DNA of 38,040 nt, taken from Methanomassiliicoccales archaeon (GTDB lineage: Archaea > Thermoplasmatota > Thermoplasmata > Methanomassiliicoccales > UBA472). Made by a program: the position numbers and the translations under genes. The stretch lies in contig DATKZX010000004.1 in NCBI GenBank assembly GCA_035527755.1, forward strand, positions 85,014 to 123,053. Direction: 5' to 3'. The notes beneath the pieces are model-generated. The model saw only the letters and a list, made by a program, of their open reading frames with translations, searched no databases and was not told where the DNA came from. Positions 22,835 to 31,317 of the stretch are shown here, in pieces (within the stretch, counting starts at the first letter, position 1; each line of letters opens with the position of its first letter).

Positions 22835-25003
22835 ATGATGAACAATTTGAAAAAGATGATCGCTGTGGTTATCGCTTTTACCATGCTGTCTGGAGCCTTT
22901 TTGGTTATGATCCCGGATAGTGGACAATCGTCACAGGCGAATTCGGAGCCATATGCTGACCAGATACCGATCTACGCAGAGGAGGACATTAGGAACAATG
23001 GCATAGATGACCTTGTGAACCCCGGGTTCGACCTGAGCATGGAGGCCCCAATGGCGGATAACATACCCGTCGATACCTCCAACGTTTACATTACCCAGGA
23101 TATGTATGACGACAGTTTTTACATGGAGCTAATGACCAAACGCGGCGAGGGGGTTCACTGCGAAGTATGGGTCGCTGATGACCTAAATTTCAGCAGCCCT
23201 TCCGATCCTCGTAACTCCAAGGTCAACATAACTGATGATCAGGTCCTTTATATCATGGAGGAGTTCGACACTACCATCTACCCTGTTATGACAGACACGT
23301 TCATCGAGGCACCAGCTCTGAACGGGACAGATCCTGATATATCCCTGTGGCAGTGGTTGTTCTGGGACGACAGCCTCACCGTTGAAGACATCAGCGATAT
23401 GCTTTACCCGACCAACGACACGGGCAAGATGATGATCATGATCTTCAACATCCGGGATGACAGCTACTATGACCCCGACTACACGGGAGGGTACATAGCC
23501 GGATTCTACTGGAGCTTCATACGTGACCTGTACGACAGGAACGTCATGCACATCGATTGCTATGACTGGGTCAACAGGACCGGTGTACAGTCGGATGTCC
23601 CTGACTCGGGCCACTATTCCTACGTGTACGAGTCCACCGTAGCCCATGAGTACCAGCATCTCCTGCACGCCGAGATGGACGGACAGGAGGAAAGCTGGAT
23701 CAACGAAGGGCTTTCCATGATGTCCGAGTACCTTTGCGGTTACCCGTTGTCCACCAGCCACATGGCCTGGTTCATGGCGACCCCGGATAACTCCCTGACC
23801 ATTTGGGGAGATCAGGGTGGCATCAACATACTGGCCGACTACGGTCAAGTGCTGATGTTCATGCTGTACATGTACGATCATTACGGTGGCACAGAGATGC
23901 TGCAGACCATCTTCACTAGCCAACTTCAAGGCATCGATGGCGTGAACGAGGCCTTGAGGGACATGGGCTACAATCGGATGAACTTTGACAGCGTCTTCCG
24001 GAACTGGAGATTGGCCAACCTTCTGTGGACCGATGAGATCGGCGCTGGATTGTACAACTACAAGAGCATCACCTGGGCGGAAATTGGGCAGGAGTTAAAG
24101 ATCATGTCCTGGGACGCCGATTGGGGAATGCAATCGGGCAGCGAATTTGGAGAGACCTACACCAAGGAGGGAGACCCCACTGGTGTCTACATGCTTGATG
24201 CCTACGGTACCGACTACATCGACCTCTACGACATTGGAGGGATGGAAGCCCTCTACCAAAAGCTGGTCTTCGATGGTGATGACTCCGCCACCGTATCTGG
24301 TTGGGAGCTGTTTGGCGGAATGGGTCCGTCATACTGGTATTCTCACACTGGCGATGAGATCGACAACCTGTTGATCATGGATGTTGACCTGACGGCTGCA
24401 GCGGCCGAAGAAGGAGAATATCTCCACTGGTTGAACATTACCACAGGGTGGGATATGGAGGATTACTGGGACTTCGGGTTCGTACAGGTGTCCACCGATG
24501 ATGGCCTTACCTGGACCTCCCTGAACGATACCGGCGATTACTGCACCGAGGAGGTCGACTCTGGCGCCATGCAGTCCATCGTCGACAATCTACCCGGGAT
24601 CACCTCGTGGACCATGGAAGATGTGGAACTGAGCTTCGACCTCTCGGCCTATGATGGTCAGAAGATCATGGTGGGATTCCGCTACATGACCGACTGGGCC
24701 ACCTCCTTCGAAGGCTGGTGGATCGATCAGGTGTTGGTCGATGGTGCCGAAGTGCCTCTGGACGATCTATACCCAGCAGCGGGACCTGAGGTCGACTTCA
24801 TGTTGACCATCTTCGCCCCTGGCAACGAGAACGTGGGTCCAATGGTCATGAACATCCCGGTGAGGGACGCGACAGAAGTGGCGCAGAGGCTCATGGGAGC
24901 GTTCATGCTCCATGACGAGATCATCATCCTGATCTCGCCGACCGAGGGTCTCGTCGACTATGAGTTCGGTGAAATCTACCGTGGAAACATGATGTTCAGG
25001 TAG
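22835..25003 (+). CDS. Secreted zinc metalloprotease, immune inhibitor A-like
   Basis: This 722-residue exported protein has a signal peptide MMNNLKKMIAVVIAFTMLSG, a catalytic domain with HEYQH (His271, Glu272, His275) and a downstream WINEG (Glu291 as third zinc ligand), and a C-terminal beta-sandwich (about 520-650) with VQVSTDDGLTWTSL and WWIDQVLVDG as in M6 immune inhibitor A-type peptidases. It probably digests extracellular protein. No C-terminal membrane helix is seen, so it may be released. The start is clear: GGAGGAG at 22821-22827 lies seven bases before the ATG, and a TATA box CTTTTTATAATT lies near 22780. The stop is TAG. Confidence 0.82.
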   Translation: MMNNLKKMIAVVIAFTMLSGAFLVMIPDSGQSSQANSEPYADQIPIYAEEDIRNNGIDDLVNPGFDLSMEAPMADNIPVDTSNVYITQDMYDDSFYMELMTKRGEGVHCEVWVADDLNFSSPSDPRNSKVNITDDQVLYIMEEFDTTIYPVMTDTFIEAPALNGTDPDISLWQWLFWDDSLTVEDISDMLYPTNDTGKMMIMIFNIRDDSYYDPDYTGGYIAGFYWSFIRDLYDRNVMHIDCYDWVNRTGVQSDVPDSGHYSYVYESTVAHEYQHLLHAEMDGQEESWINEGLSMMSEYLCGYPLSTSHMAWFMATPDNSLTIWGDQGGINILADYGQVLMFMLYMYDHYGGTEMLQTIFTSQLQGIDGVNEALRDMGYNRMNFDSVFRNWRLANLLWTDEIGAGLYNYKSITWAEIGQELKIMSWDADWGMQSGSEFGETYTKEGDPTGVYMLDAYGTDYIDLYDIGGMEALYQKLVFDGDDSATVSGWELFGGMGPSYWYSHTGDEIDNLLIMDVDLTAAAAEEGEYLHWLNITTGWDMEDYWDFGFVQVSTDDGLTWTSLNDTGDYCTEEVDSGAMQSIVDNLPGITSWTMEDVELSFDLSAYDGQKIMVGFRYMTDWATSFEGWWIDQVLVDGAEVPLDDLYPAAGPEVDFMLTIFAPGNENVGPMVMNIPVRDATEVAQRLMGAFMLHDEIIILISPTEGLVDYEFGEIYRGNMMFR

Positions 25004-25071
25004 GTTCAAGCCACAAACAAACCTTTTTCCCTTTTTCTTTTTATAATCCCTGAACCATGACCGTTGCTGAA

Positions 25072-25144
25072 GGGCCCATGGTCTAGCGGTCATGACGACT
25101 CCCTTACACGGAGTAGGTCGCCGGTTCGAATCCGGCTGGGCCCA
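25072..25144 (+). tRNA. tRNA-Val (anticodon TAC)
   Basis: Acceptor GGGCCCA pairs with TGGGCCC; anticodon stem ACTCC/GGAGT encloses loop CTTACAC (anticodon TAC); T-arm GCCGG-TTCGAAT-CCGGC. The discriminator is A and no CCA is encoded. Confidence 0.95.
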
Positions 25145-25189
25145 TTCAATTCTCTCTTTTCAGTTCTAATCTGCGTTATCAATCGATTA

Positions 25190-25205
25190 TTCGTATATAT
25201 ACGAA
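25190..25205. promoter_or_regulatory. 16-bp palindromic TATA region with flanking direct repeats
   Basis: TTCGTATATATACGAA is a perfect 16-bp palindrome covering the TATA box about 30 nt before the ATG at 25227. It is flanked by two copies of CGATTATT (25184-25191 and 25206-25213). This layout suits an autoregulatory operator for the small Cys protein or its downstream partner. Confidence 0.55.
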
Positions 25206-25226
25206 CGATTATTATGCTGAGGGAAC

Positions 25227-25412
25227 ATGGCTGACGAACAGGTGGAGAAAAAACCGTGCCTGTGGCACGCGACCGACGGTCGTTGCGCAAATTGCAAGGC
25301 AAGACGGTATCGACTTGATGCTCTTGGCATGAAGGACGAATACGGCGAATGCAGCGGTCAGAAGGATTACTCCACTTGCGAATTCTACAAAGCGAAGCCT
25401 GTGCCCAAGTGA
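25227..25412 (+). CDS. Small cysteine-rich protein
   Basis: This 61-residue protein has the pattern Cys-x3-His (CLWH), CANC, then CSG and CEFY, enough to bind one zinc or a small iron-sulfur site. No family is recognised. It is basic and hydrophilic with no membrane helix. The HEAT-repeat gene follows after 23 bases, so the two are probably co-transcribed from the palindromic promoter. Confidence 0.7.
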   Translation: MADEQVEKKPCLWHATDGRCANCKARRYRLDALGMKDEYGECSGQKDYSTCEFYKAKPVPK

Positions 25413-25435
25413 ATGTATAACGAGGAGATCAAAGC

Positions 25436-25984
25436 GTGGTGGACATCGACCTGGGCGGTATGCTAAAAGGACTGAGGTCCCTGAAAGTCGAAGATTGCAG
25501 GGCAGCGCTCGAGGAGACCATGGAACTGCTGACCTCGGGTCTTGCCGACCGGGGATTGCTGCAGCCACTGATCGCCCTGACCGCATCAGAGGACGACCAG
25601 GTGCGCCGGGACGCCTCCTGGTGCATAGGGAAGCTGGCCTTGATGAAGCTGGGAGATCCCCGTTCGATAGGGGCACTGCTGCCTTTGGCGATGGACCATG
25701 ACATGGATGTGCGGGAGAACGCCGCCTGGGCCCTGGGAGAACTGACCGGATTGGGCATCGGGGATACCGTAACCATAGAGGCGCTCAATATCCTGCTAAC
25801 AGACCCGGAGAAGCAGGTGCAAGGTATGGCCGCCTGGGCCCTGGGACGCATGGCCGATAAGATGAGGGTGACCTCGCCTTCATCCGTGCCCCTGTTGAAA
25901 ATGCTGCTTCAGGATAAGAGCGAGTTCCTGCGCAAGGGAGCTGAATGGTCCATGGAGCGTATTGAAAGATTACAACCGCGTTGA
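25436..25984 (+). CDS. HEAT-repeat protein
   Basis: The 182-residue all-helical protein has repeats of the form VRRDASWCIGKLA, VRENAAWALGEL and VQGMAAWALGRMA, typical of HEAT or PBS-lyase-type repeats that make a curved protein-binding scaffold. The catalytic context is unknown. The start is GTG at 25436, preceded by GAGGAGATC about five bases upstream. Confidence 0.8.
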   Translation: MVDIDLGGMLKGLRSLKVEDCRAALEETMELLTSGLADRGLLQPLIALTASEDDQVRRDASWCIGKLALMKLGDPRSIGALLPLAMDHDMDVRENAAWALGELTGLGIGDTVTIEALNILLTDPEKQVQGMAAWALGRMADKMRVTSPSSVPLLKMLLQDKSEFLRKGAEWSMERIERLQPR

Positions 25985-26051
25985 GATCTATAGCGCCCCG
26001 TCGTCATTTCAGCGACATGGTTAAATCATAGCGCCCCTAATTCGCTAAAGA

Positions 26052-26930
26052 ATGCCCATTGATCGTATCCTCAAGGTAGGACTGGTCCAGATGGCCATGT
26101 CCTTGGACGTTGAAGCTAACTTGCGCAAAGCGATCAGCATGTCCAAGGAGGCGGCCGATCGTGGAGCACAGGTGGTCTGCCTGCCGGAACTGTTCACCAC
26201 CCTGTACTTTCCAAGAGAGGAGGACCCCGAAGGCAATGCGGACAGGAGCGCCGTGCTGAACACCATACCCGGCATGGTGACCGAGGAGCTGTCCAGATTG
26301 GCCCAGGATACGGGAGCGATCGTCATCGGCGGTTCCATCTATGAGGCAGCGGACGAGGGGCTGTACAATACCGCCACCGTTTTCGAGAAGGACGGCCGTT
26401 ATCTGGGTAAATATCGTAAGACCCACATCCCCCATGATGAGTATTTTTACGAACAGCACTACTTCGATGCCGGAGATACTGGGTTCCAGGTCTTCGAGAC
26501 CTCGGTCGGACGTCTGTCGGTCCTCATCTGTTACGATCAGTGGTTCCCTGAGGCCGCCCGGTCCGTAGCTCTCATAGGGGCGGAGATGATATTCTATCCC
26601 ACGGCCATCGGCACGGTACTGGGAATTGAACAGACCGAGGGCGATTGGCAGCAGGCCTGGGAGAACGTCATGCGGGGGCACGCCATCGCCAATGGCACAC
26701 CGGTGTGCGCCGTCAACAGGGTCGGCATCGAAGGAGATTCGGAGTTCTTTGGCGGGTCCTTCATCTGCGATGCCTTCGGGAAGACCCTGGCCAGGGGAGG
26801 ACGGGGCGAAGAGATCGTTTTGGCCGATGTCGACATGGACCACGGCCGAAAGATCCGCGAAGGTTGGAGGTTCTTTCACAACCGCCGCCCGGAACATTAT
26901 GGCCGCCTGGTGCAGAGGACAGGTCCTTGA
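26052..26930 (+). CDS. aguB: N-carbamoylputrescine amidohydrolase
   Basis: This 292-residue nitrilase-superfamily enzyme converts N-carbamoylputrescine to putrescine, CO2 and ammonia. The catalytic triad is visible: Glu46 in LPELFT, Lys123 in KYRKTHIP and Cys160 in LICYDQWFPEAAR. YFYEQHYFDAGDTGF and SEFFGGSFICD are close to the plant and bacterial enzymes. The gene is followed after 12 bases by agmatine deiminase, which makes its substrate and strengthens the assignment over a general omega-amidase. Confidence 0.92.
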   Translation: MPIDRILKVGLVQMAMSLDVEANLRKAISMSKEAADRGAQVVCLPELFTTLYFPREEDPEGNADRSAVLNTIPGMVTEELSRLAQDTGAIVIGGSIYEAADEGLYNTATVFEKDGRYLGKYRKTHIPHDEYFYEQHYFDAGDTGFQVFETSVGRLSVLICYDQWFPEAARSVALIGAEMIFYPTAIGTVLGIEQTEGDWQQAWENVMRGHAIANGTPVCAVNRVGIEGDSEFFGGSFICDAFGKTLARGGRGEEIVLADVDMDHGRKIREGWRFFHNRRPEHYGRLVQRTGP

Positions 26931-26942
26931 GGTGATGGTTCG

Positions 26943-27983
26943 ATGAAAACGCCCTGTTCGTTAGGATATTACATGCCGGCCGAATGGTCTAAACATGAGG
27001 CTACCTGGCTTTCCTGGCCGAAGAACCCGCTGACCTTTCCCCCGGAGGTGCTGGGGGAGGTGGAAGAGATCTTTGCTCATATGACCGCCGCCCTAAGCGG
27101 CGCTGAACTGGTGAAGATACTGGTGGACGACGCCGAGGCCGAAGAGCATGCTTTCAAGAAGGTCGCCAAGGCCGGGGCGGACATGGGCAAGGTCCGGTTC
27201 CTGCACATCAAGAGCGCTGACGTTTGGATCAGGGACTATGGCCCGACATTCCTCCTGCATCGACAGACCGGAAAACGAGCGGCGGTGAAATGGCAGTTCA
27301 ACGCCTGGGGAGGCAAATACGACGACCTGCTGTACGACGATGTGACCGGTAAGGATGTCGTAGAGAGCTCTGGAAGCAAGTATTTCGAGCCAGGGATAGT
27401 AATGGAGGGCGGTGCCATCGACGTTAATGGTCAGGGCATGGTATTGACGACGGAGCAATGCCTGCTCAATAAGAACCGCAATCCTCATCTCGATCGTCAT
27501 CAGATCGAGGAATATCTGCATCGATACATTTCCACGACGGATGTGGTCTGGTTATCGTCTGGCATCGAAGGTGACGATACCGATGGCCACGTGGACGATT
27601 TCGCCAGGTTCGCTAGCAGTACGGCGGTCCTATGCGCCCACTCCGATAAAGGGGAGAACGCCCCGGTCCTATGCAGGAACTGGAAGATATTGGAGCAATG
27701 GAAGGACCGCGCTGGACTGGAATTGCAACGGTTGCCCATGCCAGCGCCCCTGTACCTGGAAGAGGAGGAACGGAACCTTCCGGCCAGCTACGCCAACTTC
27801 TACATCGGGAACAAAGTGGTGCTGTTGCCGGTCTTCAACGACCCCCAGGACCGCAATGCGATCGATATCGTGAGCTCTTTCTTTCCCGGAAGGGAGATCG
27901 TACCTATAATGGCCAGAGAGCTAGTGTACGGCTACGGCGGCATTCACTGCGTGACCCAGCAGGAACCGGCGGAACGGGATTGA
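26943..27983 (+). CDS. aguA: Agmatine deiminase
   Basis: This 346-residue enzyme of the peptidyl-arginine deiminase family converts agmatine to N-carbamoylputrescine. Seen: EWSKHEATWLSWP at the N-terminus, VWIRDYGPTFL, VMEGGAIDVNGQG, GDDTDGHVDDFARF with the catalytic His and Asp residues, and the nucleophile Cys336 in GYGGIHCVTQQEP. With aguB it forms a two-step route from agmatine to putrescine, agmatine coming from arginine by a decarboxylase not present here. The ATG lies 12 bases after the aguB stop. Confidence 0.94.
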   Translation: MKTPCSLGYYMPAEWSKHEATWLSWPKNPLTFPPEVLGEVEEIFAHMTAALSGAELVKILVDDAEAEEHAFKKVAKAGADMGKVRFLHIKSADVWIRDYGPTFLLHRQTGKRAAVKWQFNAWGGKYDDLLYDDVTGKDVVESSGSKYFEPGIVMEGGAIDVNGQGMVLTTEQCLLNKNRNPHLDRHQIEEYLHRYISTTDVVWLSSGIEGDDTDGHVDDFARFASSTAVLCAHSDKGENAPVLCRNWKILEQWKDRAGLELQRLPMPAPLYLEEEERNLPASYANFYIGNKVVLLPVFNDPQDRNAIDIVSSFFPGREIVPIMARELVYGYGGIHCVTQQEPAERD

Positions 27984-28054
27984 GGGGTCATCTCCTTTAG
28001 AAGGGAGCCGCGGTGAGGGACATTATAAATTAAGCTGCGGTCAATCTATGATTC

Positions 28055-29164
28055 ATGGCGTCTTCCAAGGTCTACTTCACCGATATGCACACTTGCCAGG
28101 GCAACAATCTTCTGGACAAGATGGAACGGTTATTGAGCAGGGCCGGACTGAACCGCATGGACCTGGACGGGAAGATGGTGGCCATCAAGATCCATATGGG
28201 AGAGCCGGGGAACATAGCTTACATCCGACCGAACCTGGCCGCCGTCCTGGTGAGGATGGTGAAGGAGAAGGGCGGGAAACCCTTCCTCACCGACTGCAAC
28301 ACACTTTATACGGGGAAAAGGGCCAACGCCGTGGACCATTTGAACAGCGCCATGGAGAACGGCTTCAACAGAATAGCCGTAGGATGCGATGTCATCATCG
28401 CCGACGGTCTGAGGGGCAACGAACAGCGCGAGATCCAGATCGATAAGGAGCTGTGCCGAACGGCCAAGATAGGCAGCGCGATAGCCGATGCGGACGTGGT
28501 CATCTCCCTCAGCCATTTCAAAGGTCATGAGCTCACCGGGTTCGGGGGAGCGCTCAAGAACCTGGGCATGGGCAGCGGCAGCCGTTGCGGCAAGTTGGAG
28601 ATGCACGCCTCATCCAAGCCCACTGTGGAAAGGAAGAAGTGCGTGGGCTGCGGGCAGTGCGTCAAGAACTGTCCCGAGGATGCCATCGCTCTTGATGATA
28701 AGAAGAAGGCGGTCATCGATCGTGAAAAATGTGTTGGCTGCGGGCAGTGCGTCGTCGTATGTCGCTACGGCGCGCCCACGGTGGAGTGGGAGGAATCATC
28801 GGAGATCGTCAACAAGAAGATCGCCGAGTACGCCTATGCCGTTATGCTTGGAAAGCCAGGATTGCACATCAACGTCATCATGAACGTCTCGCCGAACTGT
28901 GATTGCTGGCCCTTCAACGATTTGCCCATAGTGCCCGACATCGGCATGGCGGCCTCCAAGGACCCGGTGGCGTTGGACGTAGCATGTGCCCAAATGGTCA
29001 ATGAGGCCCCGGTGATCAAGGGCAGCGTCTTGGACGTAAAAGGGTTCAAGAAGGAGGACAAGTTCAAGGCCGCCCATCCCAAGACAGACTGGATGACCGG
29101 CATGGACCACGCCCAGGATATCAAGCTCGGTCGGAAGCAGTACGAGCTGGTTCGATTGAAATGA
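28055..29164 (+). CDS. DUF362 protein with two 4Fe-4S ferredoxin motifs
   Basis: The 369-residue protein has an N-terminal DUF362 part (MASSKVYFTD, KIHMGEPGN, SHFKGHELTGFGGALKNLGMG) interrupted by a 2[4Fe-4S] ferredoxin insert: Cys196/199/202/206 (CVGCGQCVKNCP) and Cys226/229/232/236. After it comes NVSPNCDCWPFND and PDIGMAASKDPVALDVA, also family-specific. DUF362-ferredoxin proteins are widespread in anaerobes, with a proposed redox role. A TATA box (ACATTATAAATT, about 28020-28031) lies near -28. Confidence 0.88.
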   Translation: MASSKVYFTDMHTCQGNNLLDKMERLLSRAGLNRMDLDGKMVAIKIHMGEPGNIAYIRPNLAAVLVRMVKEKGGKPFLTDCNTLYTGKRANAVDHLNSAMENGFNRIAVGCDVIIADGLRGNEQREIQIDKELCRTAKIGSAIADADVVISLSHFKGHELTGFGGALKNLGMGSGSRCGKLEMHASSKPTVERKKCVGCGQCVKNCPEDAIALDDKKKAVIDREKCVGCGQCVVVCRYGAPTVEWEESSEIVNKKIAEYAYAVMLGKPGLHINVIMNVSPNCDCWPFNDLPIVPDIGMAASKDPVALDVACAQMVNEAPVIKGSVLDVKGFKKEDKFKAAHPKTDWMTGMDHAQDIKLGRKQYELVRLK

Positions 29165-29201
29165 TTGTAAAAGATTTTATTGGATATCCCGTTCACCTGC
29201 C

Positions 29202-30389
29202 ATGGTCGATTTCCAGCCGTTCCGCCCCCTGATCCCTCGTCTGAACAGTGGCGAGGACATCATCGGACGCGTCTCCCCACCCTACGATGTCATCTCCCCG
29301 TCAGAGCTGGCACGTCTTAAGGGACAACGCTTCAACGTTACCAACATCACTCTGGGCGGGATCGACGGAGATTATACCGAGGCCGGAAGACGTTTGGAAT
29401 CATGGCTGAAGGACGGAGCCTTGGCCCAGGACCGGAAGGATTGCTTCTACATCTATAAGCAGACGTTCTGCCAGGGCGATCTCTGTTGGCAGAGGACCGG
29501 CATCGTCGGCGTCATGGCCGCCAAAGGGTATGCGGAGGGGGTCGTGGCCCACGAGGAAACGTTCTCGAAGGTCAAAGAGGACCGGCTGAATCTGCTGCGG
29601 GGTACTGAGACACACTGCGAATCGATATTCGGTATCTTCGACGAGATATCGATGAGGCTCAAGGACCGCATCGAAGACCATGAGACCAAGGTATTGGAGT
29701 TCACAGACCGCCAGATGGTACGCCATTGCCTCTTCCGGGTCTGCGATCCGGAAACGGTGATGGGCATCACCGAGGAGCTGAGCGGAAAGACCGTACTCAT
29801 CGCCGATGGGCATCACCGGTTCGAAACCGCCTCGCGCTATGCCCAAGAGAATGCCGGGGAGACGAAGAAAGGATACGTCCTGACGACCCTGGTGCCCTCC
29901 AACGACCCCGGGCTGTTGGTCTATCCTACTCACCGGTTGGTCAAGGAACTGGCCGTGCCCACGGACCGCTTCCTGGAGCTCATGCGGGCTCATTTTGAGC
30001 TGCAGGAGGAGAACGATGTCGCAACGCTCCTCGGATCCTTGGAAGGTAGGAGATCGTCCGACCTCGGACTGGTATTGGATGGAAAGGCCTACCTGGCCTC
30101 ACCAAAGGACCTCTCTTCCGACCCCATGTGGGAGCTTGACTCCTACGTATGCCAGGAAATGGTATTGAAAGGGGATGCCTGGCCAACCGAACCCGCCGTA
30201 GAGTACGAGCATGATACGGCCGAGGCGGAGAGAAAGATCGCCGACGGTTATCGTCTGGCGGTGCTGCTGCGTTCACCGTCGGTCAGCAAGATATGGGAGC
30301 TGGCCGGGCAGGACCGCCGCATGCCCAAGAAGTCCACTTACTTCTGGCCCAAGATGTGGTCCGGCTTCGTCTACTACCGCATGCGATGA
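29202..30389 (+). CDS. DUF1015 family protein
   Basis: The 395-residue protein has DUF1015 hallmarks: FRPLIPRL and VSPPYDVISPSE near the start, NVTNITLG, HEETFSKVKEDRLNLLRGTETH, and the central IADGHHRFETASRYA. The family (COG4198) has no settled function. A T-rich AGATTTTATTGG about 30 nt before the ATG is the likely promoter. Its TGA is directly followed by the reverse-complement TGA of the convergent channel gene. Confidence 0.88.
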   Translation: MVDFQPFRPLIPRLNSGEDIIGRVSPPYDVISPSELARLKGQRFNVTNITLGGIDGDYTEAGRRLESWLKDGALAQDRKDCFYIYKQTFCQGDLCWQRTGIVGVMAAKGYAEGVVAHEETFSKVKEDRLNLLRGTETHCESIFGIFDEISMRLKDRIEDHETKVLEFTDRQMVRHCLFRVCDPETVMGITEELSGKTVLIADGHHRFETASRYAQENAGETKKGYVLTTLVPSNDPGLLVYPTHRLVKELAVPTDRFLELMRAHFELQEENDVATLLGSLEGRRSSDLGLVLDGKAYLASPKDLSSDPMWELDSYVCQEMVLKGDAWPTEPAVEYEHDTAEAERKIADGYRLAVLLRSPSVSKIWELAGQDRRMPKKSTYFWPKMWSGFVYYRMR

Positions 30390-31274
30390 TCATTGCAAAA
30401 TACCACAACTGTCATCGACCGACTTCTGCCATTGGACGAAACGATCTGGATGAGCTTTAAAGGCCGTCAAGCACTCCTGTGAACAGAAATGGTAGGTGTT
30501 GCCGTCGAACTCGAGTTCCAGGGACTTCTTACCATTGACACCGATGCCGCAGACCGGGTCATTATCCGTCCGGCGTGCTCTTCCTACCATGATCTGCGCG
30601 CCCATACGATAGCAATTTACGGTGACGTTGGCCCCGACCCGGCGAAGCTTGGGCTCGTTCTTATCGTCCTCCACCTCACTGATGATTATTAGGTCGGGGT
30701 TCATGCTGCGGGCGGTGATCACCGCTACCATGTTGGGAGGGTCTTTCATGGCCGCTATCAGCCCCTTGGCATGCATGATGTCGGCCTTACGCAACGCCTC
30801 TTCGTCCTCGGCGTCCCCCCGAATGACCGGGACCCCTTCGTCAACAAGGTCCTGAACCCTTTCCGGGTTCTTTTCGACCACCACGAACTTCTCCTTGCTG
30901 GCCTTCAATTTTTCAGCCACTTCCCGCCCCACGTTCCCATAACCGCAGATGATAAAATGGTCCTTCATCCTGAACCTCCTTTCCGGTAGACCCAATGCCG
31001 ATCTCAGGTCTCTGCTGATCATCAGATTGAACACCGCTTGCAGTGTGGATATTCCAGCGGCGATGCCCCCTATGGACAAGAACACGGCCACCATCTTGCC
31101 CTCACTAGTTACAGGTACGATATCCCCGTATCCCACTGTGGTGATGGTCATGACGGTCAGATAGAGAGCGTCCAATGGTTTGCTCCATAGGTCTTCAGTT
31201 AAAAGGAGACCAATGAATCCCCCTAATACGACCATCGTTAGGGCGATAATGGAGTAATACAGGTTGTGTCTCAT
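30390..31274 (-). CDS. Potassium channel with RCK domain and C-terminal YHS domain
   Basis: The 294-residue channel has TM1 (about 7-26), selectivity filter TVGYGD (46-51), TM2 (about 62-86), an RCK/TrkA-N Rossmann domain with GYGNVG (111-116) and the conserved VVEKNPERV strand, then, in place of the usual TrkA-C domain, a YHS domain (about 238-282): DPVCGIGV with Cys242, YHFC with Cys264 and QEC with Cys268. YHS domains bind metal in copper and heavy-metal proteins. The natural inference is a K+ channel gated by metal or redox state through YHS, with nucleotide binding at RCK. The C-terminus has one more Cys (Cys290). Confidence 0.9.
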   Translation of the reverse strand: MRHNLYYSIIALTMVVLGGFIGLLLTEDLWSKPLDALYLTVMTITTVGYGDIVPVTSEGKMVAVFLSIGGIAAGISTLQAVFNLMISRDLRSALGLPERRFRMKDHFIICGYGNVGREVAEKLKASKEKFVVVEKNPERVQDLVDEGVPVIRGDAEDEEALRKADIMHAKGLIAAMKDPPNMVAVITARSMNPDLIIISEVEDDKNEPKLRRVGANVTVNCYRMGAQIMVGRARRTDNDPVCGIGVNGKKSLELEFDGNTYHFCSQECLTAFKAHPDRFVQWQKSVDDSCGILQ

Positions 31275-31317
31275 CTGAAGACCAGTGATGCTAAGAGCGA
31301 GGTTATCAGCTATTAGA

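Noticed and set aside
26037-26897. 286-codon frame antisense to aguB
   Set aside because: It mirrors a strongly conserved gene on the other strand; high third-position G+C creates long antisense frames.
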